64,000 nt of DNA from Hymenobacter psoromatis (GTDB lineage: Bacteria > Bacteroidota > Bacteroidia > Cytophagales > Hymenobacteraceae). Position numbers and translations under genes: made by a program. The notes under the pieces were generated by a model. That model did not search any database. It worked only from the letters and a program-made list of their open reading frames with translations, and was not told where the DNA came from. Positions 1-7,477 of this stretch are shown one piece after another (within the stretch, counting starts at the first letter, position 1; each line of letters opens with the position of its first letter). The stretch spans positions 4,960,001 to 5,024,000 of the forward strand of contig CP014771.1 of NCBI GenBank assembly GCA_001596155.1, written 5' to 3'.

Positions 1-270
1 CGCCTCGTCGCTGAGTTCGCCCAGGCTTTCGATGTACACCTGCCAGGGGTGGCGGGAGGGGGGTAGGGCCGCCACGGGCGGGTAAAAATCGCGGATGGTG
101 CCTTTGTAGAGGTACTGCCAGTCGAGCAAAATGAAGTGCCCGAGGCTATCCACAAAAATGGGGACGGGCTGAAACAGGCCTTTGTCCAGGTTATCAAAAA
201 CGGTGCGCCCACCGGCGAAGGAAATCTCCCGCTCGCGCGAGGTGCCCCCGAAGAAAATGCCGATTCTCAT
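1..270 (-). CDS. ddl: D-alanine--D-alanine ligase family protein (N-terminal part, runs off left edge)
   Basis: Reverse-strand frame open from the start at 270 to the window edge (90 residues). The first residues read MRIGIFFGGTSREREISFAG, the N-terminal glycine-rich loop of the Ddl/ATP-grasp family, which joins two D-alanines with ATP for peptidoglycan synthesis in the cytoplasm. The rest of the protein lies outside the window. An alternative ATG sits one codon upstream (273). A TAnnTTTG box at 282-289 on the same strand is only about 10 nt upstream of the start, so the transcript may be almost leaderless. The family call is good; the exact ligase subtype cannot be told from the N-terminus. 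Confidence 0.8.
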   Translation of the reverse strand, partial: MRIGIFFGGTSREREISFAGGRTVFDNLDKGLFQPVPIFVDSLGHFILLDWQYLYKGTIRDFYPPVAALPPSRHPWQVYIESLGELSDEA

Positions 271-281
271 CATACTATCCG

Positions 282-289
282 CAAAGGTA
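282..289 (-). promoter_or_regulatory. -7 promoter box of the ddl-like gene
   Basis: Reverse strand reads TACCTTTG, a full match to the Bacteroidota -7 consensus TAnnTTTG. It lies 9-12 nt before the start codon, predicting a very short 5' leader. No convincing TTG was found at the usual -33 distance, where a 22-bp inverted-repeat arm begins. Confidence 0.5.
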
Positions 290-293
290 GATT

Positions 294-429
294 GTAGGGT
301 AAGCTTTAGCTTGCCTCCGCCCGCCCTACCTCCCTTCCAATGCCCCAGGCGGCCCCACCCGAACCACCCGCCGCCGTAGCCGTTAACACCTTGCCGGGCC
401 TATTCACGGCAAGCTAAAGCTTACCCTAC
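294..429. repeat. 22-bp perfect inverted repeat pair upstream of pgk
   Basis: Arms at 294-315 and 408-429 are exact reverse complements (left arm begins GTAGGGTAAGCTTTAG, right arm ends CTTACCCTAC). They enclose 92 bp with no credible gene. The right arm ends 6 nt before the pgk start codon, so it forms most of the pgk leader. The left arm sits over the upstream part of the ddl promoter. It looks like a small non-autonomous interspersed element. Confidence 0.75.
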
Positions 430-435
430 CCCCTC

Positions 436-1626
436 ATGAACACCCTCGCCAACTACAACTTCGCCGGCCACCGCGCCGTGGTGCGCGTCGATTTCAACGT
501 GCCGCTCGACAAGGACCTGCGCATCACCGACGACACCCGCATCCGGGCGGCCACGCCCACCATCATGAAAATTCTGGGCGACGGTGGCTCGGTGGTATTG
601 CTCTCGCACCTGGGCCGGCCCAAGGGCGGCTACGAAAAGAAATACTCGCTCGAAAGCCTGCTGCCGCGCCTGGCTCAGGAGTATGGCCGCTCGGTGCAGT
701 GGGCCGGCGACGTGCTTTCCGAGGAGGCGCTGGCCACGGCCCAGGCCCTGCGGCCCGGCCAGGTATTGCTGCTCGACAACGTGCGCTTTCACCCCGAGGA
801 AGAGGCTGGCGATGAAGCATTTGCTCAAAAGCTGGCGCGCCTCGGCGATGTGTACGTGAACGATGCCTTTGGCACGGCGCACCGCCGCCACGCCTCCACG
901 GCCGTGATGGCGCACTACTTCGCGCCCCAGGACCGGGTAGGCGGCCTGCTGCTGCAAGGCGAGCTTAGCAACGCCCAAAAAGTGCTCGACAACCCCGAGC
1001 ATCCCTTCACCGCCATCATGGGCGGGGCCAAGATTTCGGATAAGATTGAGCTTATCGAACGCCTGCTCGATAAGGTGGATAACCTGCTCATCGGCGGGGC
1101 GATGGTCTATACGTTTGCCGTGGCGCAGGGGGGTAGCGTGGGCAATTCGCTGGTCGAGGCCGATAAGGTGGACTTGGCTAAGCGCCTCATTGCCAAAGCT
1201 GAAGAGAAAGGCGTGAACCTCATTTTGCCCGGCGACAGCCTCATCGCTGACAAATTTGCCAACGACGCCAACGTGGACGTGGCCGGCAACCACGATATCC
1301 CTGTGGGTTGGATGGGCCTCGACATCGGCCCCGATGCCCGTGAGCAGTTCGCCAGCATCATCCAGGATTCCAAAACCATTCTCTGGAACGGCCCGATGGG
1401 CGTGTTCGAGATGAGCAATTTCTCGCTGGGCACCGAGTACGTAGCCCGCGCCGTGGCCGAGGCCACCGACGCCGGGGCCTACTCGCTCATCGGCGGCGGC
1501 GACTCAGCGGCGGCCGTGCAGCAGCTCGGCTATGCCAACCGCGTGAGCTACATCAGCACCGGCGGCGGCGCGCTGCTGGAGTTTATGGAGGGTAAGGAGT
1601 TGCCCGGCGTTACGGCACTAGGGTAG
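436..1626 (+). CDS. pgk: phosphoglycerate kinase
   Basis: 396 residues, normal length for bacterial Pgk. It moves the acyl phosphate of 1,3-bisphosphoglycerate to ADP, giving 3-phosphoglycerate and ATP in cytoplasmic glycolysis. Visible signatures are the N-terminal substrate-binding segment VVRVDFNVPLD, the basic-patch motif LLSHLGRPKGG, the hinge motif FTAIMGGAKISDKIELIE and the C-terminal nucleotide-binding glycine stretch LIGGGDSAAAVQQ. The ATG at 436 follows the right arm of an inverted repeat by 6 nt and no Shine-Dalgarno is visible. It stops with TAG, showing that TAG is an ordinary stop here. A palindromic repeat and then a hairpin plus T-run follow. Confidence 0.97.
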   Translation: MNTLANYNFAGHRAVVRVDFNVPLDKDLRITDDTRIRAATPTIMKILGDGGSVVLLSHLGRPKGGYEKKYSLESLLPRLAQEYGRSVQWAGDVLSEEALATAQALRPGQVLLLDNVRFHPEEEAGDEAFAQKLARLGDVYVNDAFGTAHRRHASTAVMAHYFAPQDRVGGLLLQGELSNAQKVLDNPEHPFTAIMGGAKISDKIELIERLLDKVDNLLIGGAMVYTFAVAQGGSVGNSLVEADKVDLAKRLIAKAEEKGVNLILPGDSLIADKFANDANVDVAGNHDIPVGWMGLDIGPDAREQFASIIQDSKTILWNGPMGVFEMSNFSLGTEYVARAVAEATDAGAYSLIGGGDSAAAVQQLGYANRVSYISTGGGALLEFMEGKELPGVTALG

Positions 1627-1631
1627 AAATT

Positions 1632-1779
1632 ATGACGAATTACGAATGACTAATCCACAACGTCATGCTGACGAAGGAAGCATCTCTACGGCGTAAGTAA
1701 ATTCTGACGATTGGGATTAGTTATGCGGGCGAGATGCTTCCTTCGTCAGCATGACGTTCTGAATTAGTCATTCGTCATT
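1632..1779. repeat. nested palindromic repeat after pgk
   Basis: A perfect 28-bp inverted repeat (1659-1686 with 1731-1758, arms starting AACGTCATGCTGACGAAGGA) is enclosed by a second, imperfect pair (ATGACGAAT...GACTAAT on the left, its complement at about 1762-1777). The core is about 44 bp of unrelated sequence. The form matches REP-like interspersed elements rather than a simple terminator. Confidence 0.7.
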
Positions 1780-1799
1780 ACCCAAACGCAGCTAAATTG

Positions 1800-1838
1800 A
1801 AGTGGTACCCGTATGCACGGGTACCACTTTTTCTTTTC
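1800..1838 (+). terminator. intrinsic terminator abutting the next gene
   Basis: A 13-bp perfect stem (AAGTGGTACCCGT at 1800-1812, complement at 1817-1829) with a 4-nt loop is followed by TTTTCTTTT. It would end pgk transcription. The T-run stops 7 nt before the chosen start of the next plus-strand gene at 1846. Confidence 0.7.
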
Positions 1839-1845
1839 CATACCC

Positions 1846-2586
1846 ATGACCGACCACGAACAAGAATACGCCAAGATGGCCCGCCAGGTATATCGCACGC
1901 TCACCGACCAGCGCCCCCAGTGGGAAGCGCGCAGTCCCGCGATGGTAGCCGACTTCGAGCAGCTCAACAACTTTTTGCAAGCCTATGAGGAAGTATCGGG
2001 CCGGCAGGGCGACAAGAGCGCCAAAGACTCTTCCGATGCCCGCGACCGCGCCGAAGCCGCTGCGGAGGCCGCCGCCGGCCGCATTGTGCGGGGCCTGCGC
2101 GTGCTTCAGCTGAGCGTGCATAACCCCGCCCTGGCCGAGGTAGCCGGCTATACGCCCGACGTGCTCAACCCGCTGCACGGCCAGGAATTGCTGGGTGCCC
2201 TCCACACCGTAGCCTCTGCCGCCGACGGCGTAGCGGCGCTGCTCGCCAACGAAGGCGTGACCGCTGAGCACCTGCAAACCCTCGACGACGCCATTGCCGT
2301 GTACGAGCCGATGGCCAACCTCAACAACAGCGACGCCGAGCAGGGTAGCAGCCTCAATTTCACCGCTCGCCAGGTAGTAAAAGGCCTGCGCAAAGTGCTC
2401 AAGCGCCTCGATACTCGCATTGATAACCTGCGCGACGAAATCCCCAGCCTGGGCCAGGCCTATAACGACGCCCGCGCCGCCGCTGAGGCCGGCGACCTGG
2501 CCGAAGGCGAAAAAGGCCCCGATGGCGGCATCGGCCGCGCGGCCGCCGGCAACGCCTACGGCCCCGAGCGCCAGCCCGGTCAGTAA
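1846..2586 (+). CDS. hypothetical protein, helical
   Basis: 246 residues, no recognised family. The sequence is rich in Ala, Glu, Asp and Arg with few prolines and reads as mainly alpha-helical, with a charged Ala-rich segment near residues 55-80 and another near 215-235. There is no signal peptide or membrane segment, so a cytoplasmic protein is likely. An in-frame ATG at 1813 lies inside the terminator hairpin, so the ATG at 1846 (MTDHEQEYAK) is preferred. A strong terminator follows. How it is transcribed is unclear, because a terminator directly precedes it. The function is unknown. Confidence 0.65.
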   Translation: MTDHEQEYAKMARQVYRTLTDQRPQWEARSPAMVADFEQLNNFLQAYEEVSGRQGDKSAKDSSDARDRAEAAAEAAAGRIVRGLRVLQLSVHNPALAEVAGYTPDVLNPLHGQELLGALHTVASAADGVAALLANEGVTAEHLQTLDDAIAVYEPMANLNNSDAEQGSSLNFTARQVVKGLRKVLKRLDTRIDNLRDEIPSLGQAYNDARAAAEAGDLAEGEKGPDGGIGRAAAGNAYGPERQPGQ

Positions 2587-2622
2587 TGCAGCTTCACCTT
2601 CCAAGAGGGGGGGTAGGGATTA

Positions 2623-2664
2623 CCCAAAAAGCCCCGTCACTACGCCGTGACGGGGCTTTTTGGG
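2623..2664 (+). terminator. intrinsic terminator
   Basis: An 18-bp perfect stem starts CCCAAAAAGCCCCGTCAC, has a 6-nt loop, and its 3' arm holds TTTTT. It lies 36 nt after the stop of the gene ending at 2586. Confidence 0.8.
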
Positions 2665-2707
2665 TTGTGTAGTTAGGAATTGTTTGGAAGACAGACAGTC
2701 ATCAGAA

Positions 2708-2799
2708 CGTCATTGCGAGCTTGCCGAGGAATCTCGCTCGCATCGTTGACCGACCCCCGAACGGCCCGCGCGAGATTCCTCGGCAAGCTCGGAATGACG
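2708..2799. repeat. REP-like inverted repeat
   Basis: Two arms of about 30 bp with one mismatch (2708-2737 and 2770-2799). The left arm begins CGTCATTGCGAGCTTGCCGA. The terminal motif GTCATTGCGAGC is shared with the repeat at 19148-19231, indicating a repeat family. Confidence 0.7.
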
Positions 2800-2830
2800 G
2801 GCTGGCGACTCCCTAAACAGCTTCAATAAT

Positions 2831-3463
2831 TCAATTCACATACGGCGCTTCCAGCCGGCGGCCCATGCTTTTGAAGCCGCGGCCGGGCAAGCGGCCGGTG
2901 AGGCGCGTGGCCAGCGCCTGGGCCTCGGGCGTGCTCAGCACGTCGAGCTTGTGCAGCCAGGCCAGGCGGCGCAACTGCGGCTCAATGAGGCCCAGCGGGT
3001 TCACGGGCGCGTATTCCTGGCGCAGGTAGCGCTTGGTGTGGGCTTCCACATCCTGCACGAACGCGCGCAGCCGGCGGCGGTCGCGGGGGTGGTCGGCCAG
3101 GGCCACGCTTAGGTTGGCCGTGTGCACGATGACTTTGTGCCACCAGTTGCGGTGGGCATAGGCCACCAGCAGTCCCAGCCCGACGAGCACGCCAAAGGCC
3201 CAGCCCCAGCCCTCGTCCGTTAGCTCGGCCGGCCGCACGGCCCGCAAAATATTAAGCAGGCCAAATAAAAGGAACACGACCCAGCGGCCATTAAGTTGGG
3301 GCACGCTGCGCTGATACTCCAGCCGCACGGGTAGCACCTCTTCGTAGGGAATCTCCACGGCGATATCGACGGCCCCCCGGCTATCGCGCTGGCTCACGAA
3401 CAAGCCATCCTGGCGCAGAGAAAACTGGGTGGAACGGGTAAGCTGACTTTGCTGAAACTGCAT
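2831..3463 (-). CDS. hypothetical membrane protein
   Basis: 210 residues, not recognised. The N-terminal 60 residues are polar, with a beta-rich look. Two hydrophobic segments follow, about residues 62-80 (WVVFLLFGLLNIL...) and 88-105 (WAFGVLVGLGLLVAYAH), then a basic, Arg-rich cytoplasmic tail. The layout (soluble head, two-helix hairpin, tail) resembles small bacterial PH-domain membrane proteins, but the sequence does not prove this. It lies 36 nt downstream of the M50 protease gene on the same strand and is probably co-transcribed with it. Confidence 0.6.
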   Translation of the reverse strand: MQFQQSQLTRSTQFSLRQDGLFVSQRDSRGAVDIAVEIPYEEVLPVRLEYQRSVPQLNGRWVVFLLFGLLNILRAVRPAELTDEGWGWAFGVLVGLGLLVAYAHRNWWHKVIVHTANLSVALADHPRDRRRLRAFVQDVEAHTKRYLRQEYAPVNPLGLIEPQLRRLAWLHKLDVLSTPEAQALATRLTGRLPGRGFKSMGRRLEAPYVN

Positions 3464-3499
3464 ATTTTCCTAACAATACCACGAAGCTAGCCCCTACGG

Positions 3500-4750
3500 C
3501 TACAGCACGACAAGCGGGGCCGGCGAAAAGCATAAAATAAATAATCCCACCATCACCCAGCCCAGCACCTGCCGGCCCCGGCTGAGAGCGCGGTCGTCGG
3601 GCGCGGCCGGGTGATACACGCCCGAGAGCCGCCCCAGCAGCAGCCCGAATATGAGCCAGCCCGGCTGGCCCAGCGTGCCCGGCCACCGGCTGGCAACGGC
3701 TAGTTGCGCCAGCCACACCACCGCGCCCACCGCCAGCCCCCACGAGGCGCGCGGCAGCAGGCGCCAGAATATCAGCCCCAGATACAGCGCATAGGGCACG
3801 CCCCCATACAGCCACATCTGCCAGCTGCTGCGCACCGAAAACAGCCCCAGCCCCGCGTAAAAAATGAACGCCACGAACAGCAGCGCCGACAGCCGCCCCG
3901 CCCGGCGCGGCCCCAGCAACCCATACAAGATATGCCCGCCGTCGAGCTGGCCGATGGGCAGCAGGTTGAGGGCCGTGAAAAACAGGCTCAATTCGCCGGC
4001 CACCAGCAGCGGGTAGCGCAACAGCAAATTGGGAGGGGGTAGGCGGTGCGGGTCGGCAAAGAGGTGCTCCAGCAGCCGGTACAGCAGCGGCTGCGCCAGC
4101 GTGAACTCGGGGGCCGGGTAGCGGGCCAGGCTGCGCGTGGTCACTAGCAGATACTCGGCCTGGTCGGGCAGGGTAGCAAAGGCGTAAATGAGCAGCGGCA
4201 CCGCCACCAGCAGTCCCGCCAGCGGCCCGGCCAGCCCGATATCAAAGAATTCGCGGCGCGAGAATATTCGGTCCTTCACCCGAATAACGGCCCCAAACGT
4301 GCCCAGCCCCAGCGGCATTGGCAGGAAAATGGGCAGCGACGTGCGCACTTTATTGTAGCGCGCCGTGAAGTAGTGCCCAAACTCGTGCACCGCCAGCACG
4401 CCCAAAAACGGCCCCGCGTACAGCAGCCCCCAGCCCAGCTGCGCCCAGCGCTCGGCCGCCGGCAGCCGCAGCACATCAAACGACGGCAGCTCGACGGGGC
4501 CGCTGCGCACCAGCTGCACCCCGGCCAGCACGGTCGAAACCAGCGTGAGCAAAAACAGCCCCAGGTGCAGCGCGTAGCGCCAGCCCGGCCGCATCGGCGG
4601 CCGCTCGTAGCGCCGGAACAGGCGCTGCGCCCAGGCCCGGCGGGCGGGCGGGGGCTCAGCTACCGCATCGGCGGGCCAGCCCAGCAGCAGGTCCTCGATG
4701 GGCGGCTCAGGCAGGGGTAGGGGAGGTAGGGTATTCTCGGGGGTAGGCAC
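3500..4750 (-). CDS. site-2 protease family (M50) intramembrane metalloprotease
   Basis: 416 residues. Peptidase M50 proteins cleave membrane-embedded substrates using a zinc site in the lipid phase. The catalytic HEFGH motif stands in VHEFGHYFTARY (about residue 122) and the second metal-ligand motif is in LLPIGQLDGGHILYG (about residue 263). Some seven or eight hydrophobic segments surround them, and an extended Pro-rich cytoplasmic N-terminus precedes the first helix. The call as a general site-2 protease rather than RseP is based on the absence of a PDZ domain. Its start overlaps the 3' end of the HAD gene by 44 bp, pointing to translational coupling. Confidence 0.88.
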   Translation of the reverse strand: MPTPENTLPPLPLPEPPIEDLLLGWPADAVAEPPPARRAWAQRLFRRYERPPMRPGWRYALHLGLFLLTLVSTVLAGVQLVRSGPVELPSFDVLRLPAAERWAQLGWGLLYAGPFLGVLAVHEFGHYFTARYNKVRTSLPIFLPMPLGLGTFGAVIRVKDRIFSRREFFDIGLAGPLAGLLVAVPLLIYAFATLPDQAEYLLVTTRSLARYPAPEFTLAQPLLYRLLEHLFADPHRLPPPNLLLRYPLLVAGELSLFFTALNLLPIGQLDGGHILYGLLGPRRAGRLSALLFVAFIFYAGLGLFSVRSSWQMWLYGGVPYALYLGLIFWRLLPRASWGLAVGAVVWLAQLAVASRWPGTLGQPGWLIFGLLLGRLSGVYHPAAPDDRALSRGRQVLGWVMVGLFILCFSPAPLVVL

Positions 4751-5372
4751 GCAGGGCTTCGGGCAGGGCGGTGGTGAGGGTCAGGGGCGGGGCCAGGTGC
4801 AGCACCCGCAGCCCCAGGCGGCGGGCCGTAGCAATGTGCTGCGGGCTGTCTTCAATGAATAACGTCTCGGCGGGCTGCCAGTTCATTTCGCGCAGCGCGT
4901 GCCGAAACATCTCCTCGCCCGGCTTGCGCAGGCCCACTTCCTGCGAGTAGAACACGCGGTCGAGGCAATCGGCAATGCCGTTTTTAAAACCATACTGCCG
5001 CGCCAGCCGCCGGTTTATCTCTTCAATGTGCAGCTGGTTGGTATTGCTGAGCAGGGCCGTGGCGTGGCCGGCGCGGCGCAGCTCGCCCAGCAGGACCAGG
5101 CGCTCGGCGGGCACGTCGAGCAACAGCGCGTGCCAAGCGGCGTCAATTTGCGCGTCGGTGGCCTCCAGGTCGTAGGCGGCGCGCAGCCCGGCCCGGAACT
5201 CGGCCGTTGAAATGTGCCCGGTCTCAAACTGGTCAAACAGCTCGGCTTGGCTGGCCTGGGTGTATTCGGCGGCGCAGCCCGCCCGGCTCAGGCGGCGAAA
5301 CGCCTCGGGCGTGCGGTCGTAGTCAATATCAATGAGCACGCCGCCGAAGTCGAACAGAAGATTAGGAAGCAT
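4707..5372 (-). CDS. HAD superfamily (subfamily IA) hydrolase
   Basis: 221 residues. Cytoplasmic phosphatase of the haloacid dehalogenase fold. Motif I is LLFDFGGVLIDID with the nucleophile Asp, motif II LLSNTN, motif III Lys in GLRKPGEEMF and motif IV LFIEDSPQHI. A helical cap lies between motifs I and II. It most resembles sugar-phosphate or YihX-type phosphatases; the substrate cannot be read from sequence. The ATG at 5372 (MLPNLLFDFGG) is preferred over one 75 nt upstream, since the fold begins at once. The stop lies inside the M50 gene, so the two form an operon with the small membrane gene. Confidence 0.88.
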   Translation of the reverse strand: MLPNLLFDFGGVLIDIDYDRTPEAFRRLSRAGCAAEYTQASQAELFDQFETGHISTAEFRAGLRAAYDLEATDAQIDAAWHALLLDVPAERLVLLGELRRAGHATALLSNTNQLHIEEINRRLARQYGFKNGIADCLDRVFYSQEVGLRKPGEEMFRHALREMNWQPAETLFIEDSPQHIATARRLGLRVLHLAPPLTLTTALPEALRAYPREYPTSPTPA

Positions 5373-5469
5373 GTAGCAGAACCGGTAAGCTGGTGGTGGG
5401 CCGGCAAAGGTCGGGCTGAAAAGATGCCGGGGCGGCTTAAAATGCACACGCGATTACGCCCATTCGGAG

Positions 5470-5477
5470 TAACTTTG
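5470..5477 (+). promoter_or_regulatory. -7 box of the tRNA gene
   Basis: TAACTTTG matches TAnnTTTG exactly and lies 30 nt upstream of the tRNA 5' end. No clear TTG was seen at -33. Confidence 0.5.
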
Positions 5478-5507
5478 CAGCGCCTACCCCCTCGCGGCGG
5501 TGGCATC

Positions 5508-5581
5508 GGGCCTATAGCTCAATCGGTTAGAGCAACTGACTCATAATCAGTAGGTCCTTGGTTCGATTCCAAGTGGGCCCA
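5508..5581 (+). tRNA. tRNA with anticodon CAT (elongator Met, or Ile2 with lysidine)
   Basis: 74 nt cloverleaf. The acceptor stem is GGGCCTA with TGGGCCC, the anticodon stem ACTGA/TCAGT holds loop CTCATAA, the T-loop is GGTTCGATTCC and the discriminator is A. The 3' CCA is not fully encoded (genomic ACCC). CAT with this loop fits either tRNA-Met or the tRNA-Ile2 whose C34 becomes lysidine; sequence alone does not settle which. The recombinase gene on the other strand overlaps its 3' half. Confidence 0.93.
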
Positions 5582-7142
5582 CCCAATTGGACTGCCGGTC
5601 AATTTTGACCGGCAGTTCTTTTTTTTGCCCTTTGCTAACGGCTGACATTTCGCTGATTAGTTCGAAAATAACATTAGGCCGGCCGGTTCGATAAAGCCCA
5701 TTTTTCTTATCAAAGCCGGTGCCTTCGGGAAAGACTAGGTTTTGCAAGCGACGCCGGTTATTTAGGGCAGCATTGTTCCACAAAGTAGGCAGATTAACAG
5801 CTAGTTGCAGGGCTTGTGCGCCGAGTTCAGCCAGGTTCGATAATCCGGTGCCCAGCCGCTGCGCCTCAGCCTGTGCCGGGGTCAGCTGCTCGGCCCGGAT
5901 TTTAGTTCCGTACTTCTCAAACTGCGCCCCGGTTATCTCGCCCATTACGAAGCGCTCCTCCAGTGTTTCCAGCTTCTGCTTGGCCTCTCGCAACTGCTGT
6001 TGTGCGTCATTGCGCTGCTGGGTTTGTCCTTGATTCAGCTGCGCGAAGACGGCGGCCAGCTGCGCCCCTAGCGGGCCGATTAAGTGGTCTGGCAGGGTGT
6101 AGTCCGCTAACAATTCCTCGAACTGGGTGTGCAGGGTCTTGGCGCTGATGTTGACCCGGCAGGCTTTAGTGTTGCACTTGTAATACCATAACCCCTTTGC
6201 CTTGACTTGGTAGCCAGTTAAAGCCGTCCCACACTTGCCGCAACGCACGTGTTGCTTCAGCGGGACCTGGGGCACTTCGGCGCTCACCTCATAGCCGGGC
6301 TGTTTGCCCGGCCGCACCTCATTGACCTGCAAGAACATTTCCTGACTAATCAGCGCGGGGTGGCGGCTGGGAATCAACTCGCCGGGCAGCAGGCTGTGCG
6401 TTAGCAGGCCGCAGTAGAAGGGATTGCAAAAGACGGTGGTCAGATTGGAAAGCTGGATGGCTACGCCTTGTACTCGCAGGCGGCGCACAATCTCGGTGTT
6501 GGGCACCTGGGCCGCCTTCCACACAAATGCCTGCCGCAGCTTGTGGCCTGCGGCCGTGATGACGAGCCGCTCCTCTTCCTTACTGGCGTGGACCACGGCA
6601 TAGCCTAGCGGCGGGCGGCCCACCCAGCAGCCGCGGCGCAGCTTCTCGCGCATCCCGGTGACGGCCTTCTCGCGGCGCTGCTGGTTGTCGTAGTGGCTAA
6701 ACGAGAGCCCCATGTTTTGAAATAGCTCCCCGGCCGAAGTGCGTGCATCGGTGGGCTGGGTCACGGATTCAAGCGCCACGCCCGCTTTGCGCAGTTCGGC
6801 GGCAATACCGATGGCATTGGCCCCGGAGCGGGAGAAGCGGTCCAGGCTGTACACAATGATGCAGCCTACCCGGTGCCGGTGTACATAATCCAGCAGTTGC
6901 TTGAACTCGCGCCGTTCGTCACCCTTGGCGCTTTCGTAGGTGCCGCCAAATTCGGCCACCACGGTGTAGTCCTTGCGGACAGCATACTCGCGGCAATAGC
7001 GCCGCTGCGTGTCCAGGCTGTGGTTTTTGTCGGCCTGCTCTTTGGTCGAAACGCGGGTGTAAATAACGGCGCTGGTCAACTCGACCTGCGGCGCGTTACC
7101 TTGCTTGGCGAAGGCGTGGAAATGAACCGTCAGATTAGCCAT
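5547..7142 (-). CDS. large serine recombinase (site-specific integrase)
   Basis: 531 residues. DNA recombinase that cuts and rejoins att sites through a Ser-DNA link. The N-terminal resolvase domain has IYTRVSTKEQ with the catalytic Ser at residue 32 and the Arg motif YSLDRFSRSG. The recombinase domain follows, then a zinc ribbon (CGKCG ... CNTKAC) and a coiled coil near residues 355-410. The C-terminal 13 residues (ending GIEPRTY) are read antisense through the tRNA and the stretch before through the tRNA's own terminator, so the native C-terminus may be shorter or created by integration. The start at 7142 overlaps the upstream small gene by ATGGCTAA. Confidence 0.9.
   Translation of the reverse strand: MANLTVHFHAFAKQGNAPQVELTSAVIYTRVSTKEQADKNHSLDTQRRYCREYAVRKDYTVVAEFGGTYESAKGDERREFKQLLDYVHRHRVGCIIVYSLDRFSRSGANAIGIAAELRKAGVALESVTQPTDARTSAGELFQNMGLSFSHYDNQQRREKAVTGMREKLRRGCWVGRPPLGYAVVHASKEEERLVITAAGHKLRQAFVWKAAQVPNTEIVRRLRVQGVAIQLSNLTTVFCNPFYCGLLTHSLLPGELIPSRHPALISQEMFLQVNEVRPGKQPGYEVSAEVPQVPLKQHVRCGKCGTALTGYQVKAKGLWYYKCNTKACRVNISAKTLHTQFEELLADYTLPDHLIGPLGAQLAAVFAQLNQGQTQQRNDAQQQLREAKQKLETLEERFVMGEITGAQFEKYGTKIRAEQLTPAQAEAQRLGTGLSNLAELGAQALQLAVNLPTLWNNAALNNRRRLQNLVFPEGTGFDKKNGLYRTGRPNVIFELISEMSAVSKGQKKELPVKIDRQSNWVGPLGIEPRTY
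5591..5627 (+). terminator. terminator of the tRNA, inside the recombinase frame
   Basis: A 12-bp perfect stem (ACTGCCGGTCAA at 5591-5602, complement at 5605-5616) is followed by TC and eight T. It directly follows the tRNA and is encoded antisense within the last codons of the recombinase. Confidence 0.75.
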
Positions 7143-7344
7143 TCGCGGAGTCAGGGGTAGATTGGTGAATATGGTCGTACAGCAGGTGGGCCAGCATCGT
7201 TAGGTGGTTGAGAATGGCGATAGCCTCCATTTCGGTGTAGTGCTCGCAGCCGGGAAATTGCCGAAACTGGGCGACGGTAAGCGGCTGGGCAGTCGGGGTA
7301 AAAAGGGAGGGGAGAGGGGAGGGGGAATTGGATGAGGTGACCAC
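7135..7344 (-). CDS. small protein coupled to the recombinase
   Basis: 69 residues, no named family. The N-terminal 25 residues are Ser/Pro-rich and may be a mis-extended start. The conserved-looking core contains FPGCEHYTEMEAIAILNH followed by a Leu-rich helix. Small proteins with a similar YxxxEA helix occur next to integrases in Bacteroidota, but this is recollection, not proof. Its last codons overlap the recombinase start by 8 nt (ATGGCTAA), a translational-coupling arrangement that supports it being real. It may be a recombination directionality factor or accessory protein; this is inference. Confidence 0.6.
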   Translation of the reverse strand: MVTSSNSPSPLPSLFTPTAQPLTVAQFRQFPGCEHYTEMEAIAILNHLTMLAHLLYDHIHQSTPDSANG

Positions 7345-7477
7345 AGCGCAACGGGGGCTGGTGCTGCGGGGGGAGGCCTTCCTACCGGCAACGGGTCATC
7401 AAAATAGGGCCGGCTTATCCGGTACCGAAAAAAGAAAGGAGACGAAAACTAGCGGGTGATTTCAGCGAGGTAGCAGG

